A stretch of DNA of 49,785 nucleotides from Aggregatilineales bacterium (lineage in GTDB: Bacteria; Chloroflexota; Anaerolineae; Aggregatilineales; Ch27). The DNA lies in contig JARKOQ010000123.1 of NCBI GenBank assembly GCA_029976005.1, positions 1 to 49,785 of the forward strand, written 5' to 3'. The notes under the pieces were generated by a model. It was not told the DNA's origin, did not search any database, and saw only the letters and a program-made list of their open reading frames with translations. Below, piece after piece: positions 31,445-39,273 of this stretch; the first letter of the stretch is position 1; each line of letters opens with the position of its first letter. Both the position numbers and the translations under genes were made by a program.

Positions 31445-34400
31445 TCAGATAAGTGTAAAGTAAAACGTCGCGCCGCGCTCGACGGCGCCCTCGGCCCACA
31501 CCCGCCCGCCGTGGCGGTGGATGATGCGCTGGACAGTCGCCAGTCCGATGCCGTTGCCTTCGAACTCCGTCACCGCGTGCAGCCGCTGGAAAGGCATGAA
31601 CATCTTGCTCGCGTAGGTCCTGTCGAAGCCGGCTCCGTCGTCCCTGACGAAGTAGGCCGGGACGCCGTCGACCCGGGTCTGTCCAAACTCGATGTGCGCC
31701 TGGGCATGTTTGCTCGTGAATTTCCAGGCATTGTTAAGCAGGTTTTCCAGCACGATCTGGAGGAGCTGCGGGTCGGCGTAGGCTTCCAGGCCGGGCTGGA
31801 TTACGAACTCGACCCGGCGTTCGGGCTGGTTGGCGAGCAGTTCCGCGGCGATGGCCTGGGCCAGCGTGCTGAGGCTGACCGTTTCGCGCTGCATCTCTGC
31901 CCGCGTCACGCGGGACAGGTCGAGGATGTCGTCAATGAGCTGCGACATGCGCTGGCTGGCGGCGCGGACGCGTTTCAGGTAGTCCTGCCCCTCCACGGGC
32001 AACAGGTCGCCGTAGTCCTCCAGCAGGGCCTGGCTGAACCCATTGATGCTGCGCAGCGGGGCGCGCAGGTCGTGAGACACGGAGTAGGAGAAGGTCTCCA
32101 GCTCCCGGTTGGCGGCCTCCAGCTCGGCGGTTCGCTCCCGGACGCGCCGTTCCAGCGATGCGTTCAACTGGATGATCTCCGCCTCGATGGCCTGCCGGCG
32201 GACAATTTCGTCCTGGGCGGCGCGGTACAGCCGGGCGTTCTCGATGGCGATCGCCACCTGATCGACCATCGATTGCAGAATTGTGACGTCCTCCTCGGTG
32301 AACGCGGCTTCCTGGGCGCTGTGAACCGTCAGCGCGCCGATGCACCCGGTGAGTGTGTTGAGGGGCAGGGCCATCTCGGAGCGCGTGCCGGGCAGCAGCG
32401 GGTTGTCGAAGCGGATCGGCTCCTCCCGCGCCTTGAGGGCGATCCGGGGGAGGGCATGCCGCACGCACTGGCCGATCATCGACTCGCCGCCGATGTCGAG
32501 CTTGTGTCCGGCGATCAGCATGCGCCGGCCGGCCTCGCCCGTCCCGGCGCGCAGGACCGCGAATTCCCGCGCCTCGTCGCAGAGGAACAGCCCGACGTAA
32601 TAGAAATTGAAGCCGTCGCGGATCAGATCGACCACGCGCTCGATCAGGGTCTGCTGATCGAGGTTGGCGTTGGCCCATTTGGAGACCTCGGCGGCTGTGA
32701 TGAGTTGCCGGTTGCGCTGCTGGAGGGTTTCCAGGAGCTGCTCCAGGTTTTCCTCGGCCTGGATGCGGCTGGTGATGTCATTCAATTGGACGATCACATG
32801 CAGCGGCTGGCCCCGGTCGTCGTGGACGGCGGACGCGCTGGTCAGCGCCCAGACGATGTGCCCGGCTTTGTGGAGGTACTGGCCTTCCTGGCGGTAGGCG
32901 TCCAACGTGCCCTGACGAATCTGCTGCCAGTAGTCGACGACCGTGTCGTGCTCGCCGGGGATCGCAAGCTGCCGGAAGTCCAGCGTCTTGATCTCGGCTT
33001 CGGTGTAGCCCAGAATCTGGCACATGGCGCTGTTGACCTGGATGCAGCGGCCGTCCAGGTCCAGGATCGCCATGCCGATCGGGGTATTGTTGAACGCGCT
33101 GCGGAAGCGATCCTCGCTTTCGTGCAGCGCTTGCAGGGCCTGCTTGCGCTCGGTGATGTCGCGCAGGATTCCCTGGCGCAAAGTCCGTCCGCCCAACTCG
33201 ATCTGGGTGACGTGGACCTCGGCCTCGAAGGTCTGGCCGTTTTTCTTCATCGCCCGGATTTCATAGCGCGAGGCCGGGGGCCAGCCGCCAGTGCGGGCTT
33301 CGGAGCGGGCCAGCAAGCTGGCCCGGTGTTCCGGCGCGGCCAGGTTGACGGCCTCGAATTCAGGGGAGGTCACTTCCTCGGCGCTGAACCCAAAGATTCG
33401 CTCGAACGCCTGGTTGACCAGAATCACTCGCCTGTCTTCCATCAGGTAGATGGCATCGTGGGACTGCTGCACGGCGGCCCGGTACAGTTCCTCGCTCTCA
33501 CGCAGGGCGCGCTCGATGCGTTCGCGCTCGGCCATCTGTGCCTGGAGGACATTGTTGGCGTTGGCCAGCTCGAAGGTGCGGGCCTGAACCTGGTTTTCGA
33601 GCTGATCGTACGCCTGGCGCAGGGCGCGTTCCGCCTGCTCGCGCCGGGCGATTTCCTGGCGGGCGCTTTCGTGAAGCTGGGCGTTCTCGATGGCGATCGC
33701 GGCCGCGCTGACGAAGGGTTGCAAATGCTCGATGTCGGCGGCATCGAACAGGCCGGGCTGCGAACCGAGCATGCTCATCAGCCCGATCACACGGCCCTGC
33801 GACTGGATGGGCAGGGCCATGTAGGAGCGAATCCAGTCCTGCCCGTCCAACCAGACCCAGCGCGGTTCCTCGCGCGCGTCCGCGATGACAACGGGTGTGC
33901 AGGTCTGGATGATCTCCGCCTCGATGGGCAGAAAGCCGAGCGGGTATTGCTCGTTTTCGGGCGGTAGCCGGACGGGGGAGCCGGAAGCAAAACTCCAGCG
34001 GGCGACCTTGATGATCTGGCCCTGGAGCAGGCTGACCTTGGCGATGTCATGCGCGATCAGGGCGTGCATCTGGTCCAGAATTTCGGCCAGGACGTCGTTG
34101 AGGGTGCTGTGCGCCGTCAGGGTCAGGACAAGTCCGGTCAGGGTTTCGGCGCGCATGCGCTGCTCAAGCTCCCTGGCCAGCATCTCTCGCAGGCGGACTT
34201 CGACCTGCTTGCGCGCGGTGATGTCGTGGATCAGCGCGACAAAGCGCTCCTCGCCCTGGGGCGTGTCCTGGCGCGGCGCGATGATGGCCTCGTACCACCG
34301 GTCGCCGGAGGGGGTGCTGAGTGGATAGACGATGGAGGCGTGCTGGCCCGTTGATCGGGCTTTCTCCAGTGCCTCCGGAATGGCCGCGCTGGCCGCCGCC

Positions 34401-34966
34401 GGGAGAACGTCCCGAAGCTGTTTGCTCAGGAAGTTCTGAGGAGCGATATAGAGCGACTCCGTATGGGACGCCCGATAATTCACGATCGTGGCGTCGCGGT
34501 CGATCTCGAACAGGAGAACGGGCAGCAGATCCAGGGCCGCGGCGTGAGTCGAATCCAGGGTGAGCAGCGAGAAGGGTGGGTTGGCCGGCGCGGCGGTTTC
34601 CTGGCCGAGGCTGATCAGGCCGGTGATCTGGCCGTGCGCGTCGCGCAGCGGCGTGCTGGAGAGCCGGACTGTCACCGGGCGGCCGTCGCACCCCGGCAGA
34701 CGGATGTCGCGCCCGGCGATCGCCAGCCCGGAACGCAGGCTCGCCTGTTCTTCAGCCAGGCGAGCCTGCGTGTCTGGATCGGGATGGAACTCCTGCTCGG
34801 TTCTGCCCAGCAGTTGGGCCGGATCGGTGACGCCCAGGCAGCGGGCGGCGGCCTGGTTGGCAAACACGATCCGGCCCTGGGTATCCTTGACGATCACCAG
34901 CTCAGGCTGGATGTCGCCCGGTATGGAGGAGGCAGTCCCGTCAGGAATCGGAGCTTGGTGCGTCAT
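31445..34966 (-). CDS. Soluble multi-PAS/GAF histidine kinase (1173 aa)
   Basis: There is no membrane segment. Order: PAS (about 15-125), PAS-like (about 140-255), GAF (about 270-440), a coiled coil (about 440-510), PAS (about 510-630), PAS (about 635-755), GAF (about 775-925), a coiled coil, HisKA and ATPase. His965 lies in 'YSVSHDLRAPLRSI', the form common in phytochrome-like kinases. The ATPase has 'NLLNNAWKF', 'VRDDGAGFD' and 'GIGLATVQ'. No bilin-binding Cys pattern was found, so it is not evidently a phytochrome. It is followed by its likely partner, the Rcp1-like regulator. A TAAAAT -10 box lies at 35096-35101, and a 38-bp tandem repeat sits in the leader. Confidence 0.92.
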   Translation of the reverse strand: MTHQAPIPDGTASSIPGDIQPELVIVKDTQGRIVFANQAAARCLGVTDPAQLLGRTEQEFHPDPDTQARLAEEQASLRSGLAIAGRDIRLPGCDGRPVTVRLSSTPLRDAHGQITGLISLGQETAAPANPPFSLLTLDSTHAAALDLLPVLLFEIDRDATIVNYRASHTESLYIAPQNFLSKQLRDVLPAAASAAIPEALEKARSTGQHASIVYPLSTPSGDRWYEAIIAPRQDTPQGEERFVALIHDITARKQVEVRLREMLARELEQRMRAETLTGLVLTLTAHSTLNDVLAEILDQMHALIAHDIAKVSLLQGQIIKVARWSFASGSPVRLPPENEQYPLGFLPIEAEIIQTCTPVVIADAREEPRWVWLDGQDWIRSYMALPIQSQGRVIGLMSMLGSQPGLFDAADIEHLQPFVSAAAIAIENAQLHESARQEIARREQAERALRQAYDQLENQVQARTFELANANNVLQAQMAERERIERALRESEELYRAAVQQSHDAIYLMEDRRVILVNQAFERIFGFSAEEVTSPEFEAVNLAAPEHRASLLARSEARTGGWPPASRYEIRAMKKNGQTFEAEVHVTQIELGGRTLRQGILRDITERKQALQALHESEDRFRSAFNNTPIGMAILDLDGRCIQVNSAMCQILGYTEAEIKTLDFRQLAIPGEHDTVVDYWQQIRQGTLDAYRQEGQYLHKAGHIVWALTSASAVHDDRGQPLHVIVQLNDITSRIQAEENLEQLLETLQQRNRQLITAAEVSKWANANLDQQTLIERVVDLIRDGFNFYYVGLFLCDEAREFAVLRAGTGEAGRRMLIAGHKLDIGGESMIGQCVRHALPRIALKAREEPIRFDNPLLPGTRSEMALPLNTLTGCIGALTVHSAQEAAFTEEDVTILQSMVDQVAIAIENARLYRAAQDEIVRRQAIEAEIIQLNASLERRVRERTAELEAANRELETFSYSVSHDLRAPLRSINGFSQALLEDYGDLLPVEGQDYLKRVRAASQRMSQLIDDILDLSRVTRAEMQRETVSLSTLAQAIAAELLANQPERRVEFVIQPGLEAYADPQLLQIVLENLLNNAWKFTSKHAQAHIEFGQTRVDGVPAYFVRDDGAGFDRTYASKMFMPFQRLHAVTEFEGNGIGLATVQRIIHRHGGRVWAEGAVERGATFYFTLI

Positions 34967-35006
34967 GGAATCCAGGGTCTGATACTGGCACGGACGCGGT
35001 TCTTTG

Positions 35007-35092
35007 GACCGGCGCGCGAGATTGGACGATTGAGCGACTGTTCAGACCGGCGCGCAAGGGTGAATGATTGGGCGATTATTCAGACCGGCGCT
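35007..35092. repeat. 38-bp tandem repeat in the kinase operon leader
   Basis: GACCGGCGC begins at 35007, 35045 and 35083, exactly 38 bases apart: two full copies and a partial third. The full copies share the GATT(G) and TTCA ends. It falls between the minus-strand -10 box (35096-35101) and the kinase start (34966), so it would be transcribed as leader RNA. Confidence 0.8.
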
Positions 35093-35095
35093 TCT

Positions 35096-35101
35096 ATTTT
35101 A
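35096..35101 (-). promoter_or_regulatory. -10 box TAAAAT of the kinase/regulator operon
   Basis: TAAAAT on the minus strand, giving a leader of about 125 bases that includes the 38-bp tandem repeat. Confidence 0.4.
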
Positions 35102-35316
35102 GCATAATCTACTGCTTGTTGCAGGAGACGAGATTGGTCATTTCTTAATTTTCCGTGAATAAAATATTTGAGTCTGGTGTGGGAGTTGTATACAATAGGC
35201 CAACCGGTCTGGCCCGGCCGGGGATGGATCGGCGGGCCTGTCGGCCGGCCAACGGCCGCGAATTCTAAATAATTCGTGAATCTTCCGGTGGCAGTCCCGA
35301 ACGAACGGGGCAGGTC

Positions 35317-35346
35317 TTGACCCGTGGCGCGCTCGGTGACTACAAT
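35317..35346 (+). promoter_or_regulatory. Promoter TTGACC-N18-TACAAT
   Basis: TTGACC at 35317-35322 and TACAAT at 35341-35346 form a good housekeeping promoter for the LolA-like gene and the DsbA-cyclophilin gene. Confidence 0.7.
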
Positions 35347-35407
35347 GAAATCAGGGTTGGTATTCCGTTTGTCAAGAACTGCATCCGCGGTGTCTGGAGG
35401 CGGTCGC

Positions 35408-36199
35408 ATGTCGTTTCTCACACTGGCCCAGGGCGACTCGGTCGGCAAGGGCCTGCTCAAGAAGATGGCGCAGGCGCGCTACGGGGGCAGCCCACCCGCG
35501 CTGGAGACCCTGCGCGTGACCTACCAGGGCCGTTCCCAGGCCCGGATCGGGCCGATTCCGCTGTGGGCGCGCGTCGAAGCCGTGGCGACCTACCGCTTTC
35601 CGGATCACCTCCGCTGGGATTTCAAACTTAACGTGCTGCGCGTCCTGCGCTCCGCCTATTCGACCGCCTTCGACGGCCAGGTCGTCTCCGAGCTGGAACG
35701 GGGCAAGGCCGTCGTCAGGACGGACGCCGAATCGATCCGTTCCGCGCGCACCCGCGCCTGGGCGGAGACGGTCTTTTTCATCAGCCCGCTGATCACGGAC
35801 GAGCGCGTCCGCGTGGAGCGGATCGAGGACGATCCGTACGCTTTTCGCGCCTTCGCCCCGGATGGCGACTCGACCGCGGCCCTCGTCTACCTGCATGAAG
35901 ATGGGCGGCTGAAGGAAGTCACAGTCGAGCGAGTCAACCCCGTCAACAACCAGTCCCAGCGCCAGCGGCTGGTGGTCGCCGGGGAGCTGACCCTGGTCGA
36001 CCGGCTGATCATGCCCGCCACCGTCCAGCGCTTCTGGGACGACGAGTTGAGCATGGAACTGACGCCCGTGGGCGTGGAGCTGAACCCGGAGCTGGCCCCC
36101 GACACCTTCAAGTTCGAGCCGGTCAACCTGCTGGAGGTGCTCGACGATGAGGAGGACGGCGACTCCGATTCTTCCGGCGCGGCGCGGGAGGAGGCATGA
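35408..36199 (+). CDS. LolA-like beta-rich protein of unknown function
   Basis: This 263-residue protein has no clear signal peptide and no named domain I can assign. It alternates short strands and charged turns ('TLRVTYQGRSQARI', 'TYRFPDHLRWDFKLN', 'RLIMPATVQRFWDDELSMEL', 'PDTFKFEP'), the style of LolA/LppX-like lipoprotein-binding beta folds. The C-terminus is acidic. The start at 35408 follows GGAGG by 6 bases. Its stop overlaps the next gene's ATG (ATGA at 36196), so it is translationally coupled to the DsbA-cyclophilin lipoprotein. A role in envelope protein or lipid handling is a guess from that coupling. Confidence 0.6.
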   Translation: MSFLTLAQGDSVGKGLLKKMAQARYGGSPPALETLRVTYQGRSQARIGPIPLWARVEAVATYRFPDHLRWDFKLNVLRVLRSAYSTAFDGQVVSELERGKAVVRTDAESIRSARTRAWAETVFFISPLITDERVRVERIEDDPYAFRAFAPDGDSTAALVYLHEDGRLKEVTVERVNPVNNQSQRQRLVVAGELTLVDRLIMPATVQRFWDDELSMELTPVGVELNPELAPDTFKFEPVNLLEVLDDEEDGDSDSSGAAREEA

Positions 36200-37443
36200 T
36201 CGCGCGCCGTGCCAGCCTGATCGCGGGCCTGGGGTTGCTGGCCGGGCTGCTCGTTCTGCTGGCCGCCTGTAACTTCCCCGCCGCGCCGGCCAATGCCGGG
36301 CCGACCCCGACTCTGACTCCGCTGCCGACCCTGACTCCGCTGGTGATCACCCTGCCGCCGCCGGAGACGCTGGACGAGGTCGAATTCGACGAGACCGACT
36401 ACGCCCAGGGGCCGGAAGACGCGCCCGTCACGATCATCCACTACGGCGATTTTCAGTGCGCTCCCTGCGCGGACGTGGCGCGCAGCCTGGCGATCCTGCT
36501 CGATCGCTATCCTGACGACCTGCGCGTGATCTGGCGCCATTACCCGGACACCGTCACCCACGACAAGGCCGCTTTGGCCCTGGTCGCGGCGGAAGCCGCC
36601 GGGGAGCAAGGCCGTTTCTGGGAGATGCACGACCTGCTCTTCAACGAGCAGGCCAACTGGACTGACCTGTCCCTGGGCGCGTTCAAGGTGACTCTGATCG
36701 CCTACGCCAGTACCCTGGAACTGGATGTGGCGCGCTTCCAGGCCGCCCTGGATCAGCCCGCCGGGGCCCTGGTCGACCATTACCGGATGCAGGCCCTGGC
36801 CCTGGATATCATGGGCATCCCGGCCCTGCTGATCAACGGCCAGCCCTACAGCGGCCGCTACGACCTGTACGGCCTGGACGAGGCGGTGCGCTTCTACGCC
36901 CTGGGCCAGCGCCAGTATGCCGAACAGCCTGGCATGGTGATCGACCTGGCCAGGTCGTACAGCGCGGTGCTCGTCACCGAGCGCGGCGAGATCACGATCG
37001 ACCTGTTCGCCGACCGCGCCCCGGTGACCGTCAACAACTTTGTTTTCCTGGCGCGCGAGGGCTGGTACGACAACATCACCTTCCACCGGGTGATCCCCGG
37101 CCTGTTCGCCCAAACCGGTGATCCAAGCGGGACGGGCCTGGGCGGCCCCGGCTACAACATCCTGGACGAGAGCGTCGACGACCTGCTCTTCGACCGCGAG
37201 GGGATTGTCGCCATGGCCAGCACGCGCGGGATCGCCAACCGCGGCGGCAGCCAGTTCTTCATCACCTACGGGCCGCTGGAGCCGAGCTACGAATGGAACG
37301 GACAGTTCGCAATCTTCGGGATCGTGACCGGCGGGATGGATGTGCTGCGCGCCCTGACGCCGCGCGATCCGATGGACCCGGTGCTCTATCCCGATCCGGC
37401 CCCCGGCGACCGCCTGATCCGCGTCGAGATCATCGAGCACTAG
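36196..37443 (+). CDS. Lipoprotein fusing a DsbA-like thioredoxin domain and a cyclophilin
   Basis: A signal peptide ends in lipobox LAAC (Cys25), then a Thr/Pro linker. A DsbA/DsbG-like domain (about 65-245) carries Cys88-Ala-Pro-Cys91 in 'YGDFQCAPCADV' and the cis-Pro loop in 'IMGIPALLING'. A cyclophilin domain (about 255-414) carries 'DRAPVTVNNFVFL', 'FHRVIPGLFAQTGDP' and 'GSQFFITYGP', including the catalytic Arg and Phe-Gln residues. The protein could thus form disulfides and isomerise proline bonds in exported proteins at the outer face of the membrane. It overlaps the preceding gene by 4 bases. A palindromic repeat follows. Confidence 0.9.
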   Translation: MIARRASLIAGLGLLAGLLVLLAACNFPAAPANAGPTPTLTPLPTLTPLVITLPPPETLDEVEFDETDYAQGPEDAPVTIIHYGDFQCAPCADVARSLAILLDRYPDDLRVIWRHYPDTVTHDKAALALVAAEAAGEQGRFWEMHDLLFNEQANWTDLSLGAFKVTLIAYASTLELDVARFQAALDQPAGALVDHYRMQALALDIMGIPALLINGQPYSGRYDLYGLDEAVRFYALGQRQYAEQPGMVIDLARSYSAVLVTERGEITIDLFADRAPVTVNNFVFLAREGWYDNITFHRVIPGLFAQTGDPSGTGLGGPGYNILDESVDDLLFDREGIVAMASTRGIANRGGSQFFITYGPLEPSYEWNGQFAIFGIVTGGMDVLRALTPRDPMDPVLYPDPAPGDRLIRVEIIEH

Positions 37444-37461
37444 CGCGTCCGGAAAAGCATT

Positions 37462-37551
37462 GAACCGCAAAGACGCCAAGAACACCGAGAAGACAGGAAA
37501 AGCATTTTTCTCTTTGCTTCCTCCTTGGCGTTCTTGGCGTCTCGGCGGTTC
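37462..37551. repeat. Imperfect palindrome built from 9-base words (GACGCCAAG type)
   Basis: The left arm (37462-37490) steps through GCAAAGAC, GCCAAGAAC and ACCGAGAAG in a 9-base register. The right arm (about 37520-37551) is its near inverse, reading TTGGCGTTCTTGGCGTC. The centre (37491-37518) is A/T-rich. Confidence 0.8.
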
Positions 37552-37568
37552 GTCTTGTTTTCTGACCC

Positions 37569-38441
37569 ATGAATAAAACCCTGTTGGGTTTCGCGGGCGG
37601 CGCGCTGCTGGCCGGGCTGGGGGGACTCGCCTGGCGCGGCAGCACGATCCTGCTCCGCCGCCGCACCCCCGATCCCGCCGATCCGCCCGCCAACTACGGC
37701 CTTGATTATGAAACCGTCCACTTCCCGGCGCGGGATGGAGTCCCGCTGTCCGGCTGGTGGATCGCGCCGCCGGCCCCCACCGGCCGGACGGTCGTGATCG
37801 TCCACGGCCACAACGGCAGCCGCGACGGCGATACCGGCCAGGCGGCGGCCCTGGCCCGGGCCGGGTTCCGGGTGCTGCTCTTCGACCTGCGGGCCCACGG
37901 CGGCAGCGGCGGGCGGCACGTCACCTTTGGCGCGCGGGAATACCTGGACGTGCTCGGCGCGCTGGACTGGCTGGAAGCGGCGCGGGGCATCCGCCGGGTT
38001 GGGCTGGTCGGCTTCAGCATGGGGGCGGGGATCGCGCTCCGCGTCGCAGCGGAAGATGCGCGGGTGGGGGTGGTGGTGGCCGACGGGACGATCGGCCGCG
38101 TGATCGACGGCCTGATCGGGCTGGGGCGGGCGAGGGGCATCCCCGCGCCGCCGATGATCCTGCCCGCCTGGGCCATCGTGCTGCTGGCCTCGCTGCGGGC
38201 GCGGGCCTGGATTCCCGCCGCCGATCCCATGCGCTGGGCCGGGCGGACCGGCTGCCCGGTGCTGTTCATCCACGGGGCCGACGATCCCTTCAACACCCCC
38301 GCCGGGGCGCGGGCACTGGCCGGTCTGGCACCGCGCGGCCAGCTCTGGATCGTGCCCGGCGCGGCTCACCGTGACGCCTACCGCCGCGATCCGGGAGAAT
38401 ATTACGGGCGGGTGGTGGACTTTTTGCGGGAGCGGCTGTGA
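37569..38441 (+). CDS. Alpha/beta hydrolase with N-terminal membrane anchor
   Basis: This 290-residue protein starts with a Gly-rich hydrophobic segment (about 5-25) that is probably an uncleaved anchor. The hydrolase core has the oxyanion loop 'VVIVHGHNGSRDG', nucleophile Ser in 'LVGFSMGAG', Asp in 'FIHGADDPF' and His in 'VPGAAHRDAY', a complete catalytic triad. The family includes esterases and peptidases; the substrate is unknown. No convincing Shine-Dalgarno precedes the ATG. It follows the palindrome at 37462-37551 and is probably a single-gene unit or read through from the DsbA-cyclophilin gene. Confidence 0.88.
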   Translation: MNKTLLGFAGGALLAGLGGLAWRGSTILLRRRTPDPADPPANYGLDYETVHFPARDGVPLSGWWIAPPAPTGRTVVIVHGHNGSRDGDTGQAAALARAGFRVLLFDLRAHGGSGGRHVTFGAREYLDVLGALDWLEAARGIRRVGLVGFSMGAGIALRVAAEDARVGVVVADGTIGRVIDGLIGLGRARGIPAPPMILPAWAIVLLASLRARAWIPAADPMRWAGRTGCPVLFIHGADDPFNTPAGARALAGLAPRGQLWIVPGAAHRDAYRRDPGEYYGRVVDFLRERL

Positions 38442-38490
38442 GCCGGGGCGGGTTGCGAGGGCCATTGGCCGCAAGAGGGGGCGTGGCGCT

Positions 38491-38525
38491 GGCAGCGTCA
38501 AAGCGGCAGGCGTCCAGGCGAAAAG
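38491..38525 (+). repeat. Dispersed ~40-bp repeat, copy 3
   Basis: Contains GCAGCGTCAAAGCGGCAGG followed by CGTCCAGGCGAAAAG. It is the inverse of copy 2 (31 of 35 positions match) and parallel to copy 1. Confidence 0.65.
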
Positions 38526-38586
38526 CTAAATCAGGCGGGGATTGGGGGCGCTGCCGGGCCGTTTTTGCCCTGGGCCGACCGCTGTT

Positions 38587-38614
38587 TTGCATCTGGCGGA
38601 TCACGGCTTATCAT
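38587..38614 (+). promoter_or_regulatory. Promoter TTGCAT-N16-TATCAT of the DinB-like gene
   Basis: TTGCAT at 38587-38592 and TATCAT at 38609-38614. It would give a leader of about 100 bases before the ATG at 38723. Confidence 0.5.
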
Positions 38615-38722
38615 AACTACCTGGTCTGGATTTCCGGTCGGACGGCCGGTCAAGCAAGCACTCAGAATAGATGACACTTCGGGCGGGTGTCCGCCTGTTC
38701 AGAAAAGAGGACGGGGCGATCC

Positions 38723-39208
38723 ATGCTGCCGATACTGCGGGACTATCTGGAACGGCTGGCCATGCTGCACGAAGACATCAAGCTGGCGATCCGTGATCTG
38801 CCGGTCGAGGCGCTTGACTGGACGCCGGGGCCGGACATGAACTCGATCAATGCCCTGGTCACGCACGCCGCCGGGTCGGAACGCTACTGGATCGGCGAGG
38901 TGGCGGGGCAGGACCCCTCCGGCCGGGTGCGCGATATCGAGTTCGAGGCACGCGGCCTGGCCGCCGAAGTGCTGATCGCCCAGCTCGATCACGTCCTGAA
39001 CCACAGCCAGCGCGTGCTGGACGGGCTGAGCGCCGAGGCGCTCGGCGCGGCGCGCGGCACGGAGCGCGGTTCGGTGCGCAGCCACGATCCGGATGACTCG
39101 CCGCTGACGGTGGCCTGGGCCTTGTTCCACGCCCTGGAGCATACCGGCCTGCACGCCGGACAGATTCAGATGACCCGCCAGCTCTGGGAGCAGCGCCAAC
39201 GGCCGTAG
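38723..39208 (+). CDS. DinB-like four-helix metal-binding protein
   Basis: This 161-residue protein matches the DinB/DUF664 superfamily: an N-terminal helix ('YLERLAMLHEDIKLAIRDL'), 'WTPGPDMNSINALVTHAAGS' and 'LFHALEHTGLHAGQIQMTR'. Three His residues in these motifs (in THAAGS, ALEHTG and GLHAGQ) can bind a divalent metal, as in DinB-type thiol-S-transferases. The exact reaction is unknown. The ATG at 38723 was chosen over an in-frame start at 38687 because it opens the first helix and follows GAGGAC. It is probably independent of its neighbours. Confidence 0.82.
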   Translation: MLPILRDYLERLAMLHEDIKLAIRDLPVEALDWTPGPDMNSINALVTHAAGSERYWIGEVAGQDPSGRVRDIEFEARGLAAEVLIAQLDHVLNHSQRVLDGLSAEALGAARGTERGSVRSHDPDDSPLTVAWALFHALEHTGLHAGQIQMTRQLWEQRQRP

Positions 39209-39273
39209 GATTCCGGGGCGCTGAACGGGGAGGGGAGTGGACTATCGCCGGGGGGCTGGCGAGGAGGACGCGG

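Larger units (their letters stand above)
34967..35407. other. 441-bp divergent region with tandem repeat
   Basis: It separates the kinase operon (minus) from the LolA-like gene (plus). It contains a 38-bp tandem repeat (35007-35092), an A/T-rich stretch (35093-35200) with the minus -10 box at 35096-35101, and the plus promoter at 35317-35346. A G/C-rich stretch with GGCCGG words lies at 35210-35260. A minus-strand frame at 35080-35460 lacks gene-like features and was not called. Confidence 0.55.

Noticed and set aside
31445..34966. The 1173-aa kinase as a bacteriophytochrome
   Set aside because: The HisKA motif and the Rcp1-like partner fit, but no bilin-binding Cys or PHY domain pattern was found.
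35080..35460. A 126-codon minus-strand frame in the divergent spacer
   Set aside because: It runs across the tandem repeat, the plus promoter and the start of the LolA-like gene, and lacks a Shine-Dalgarno and domain features.
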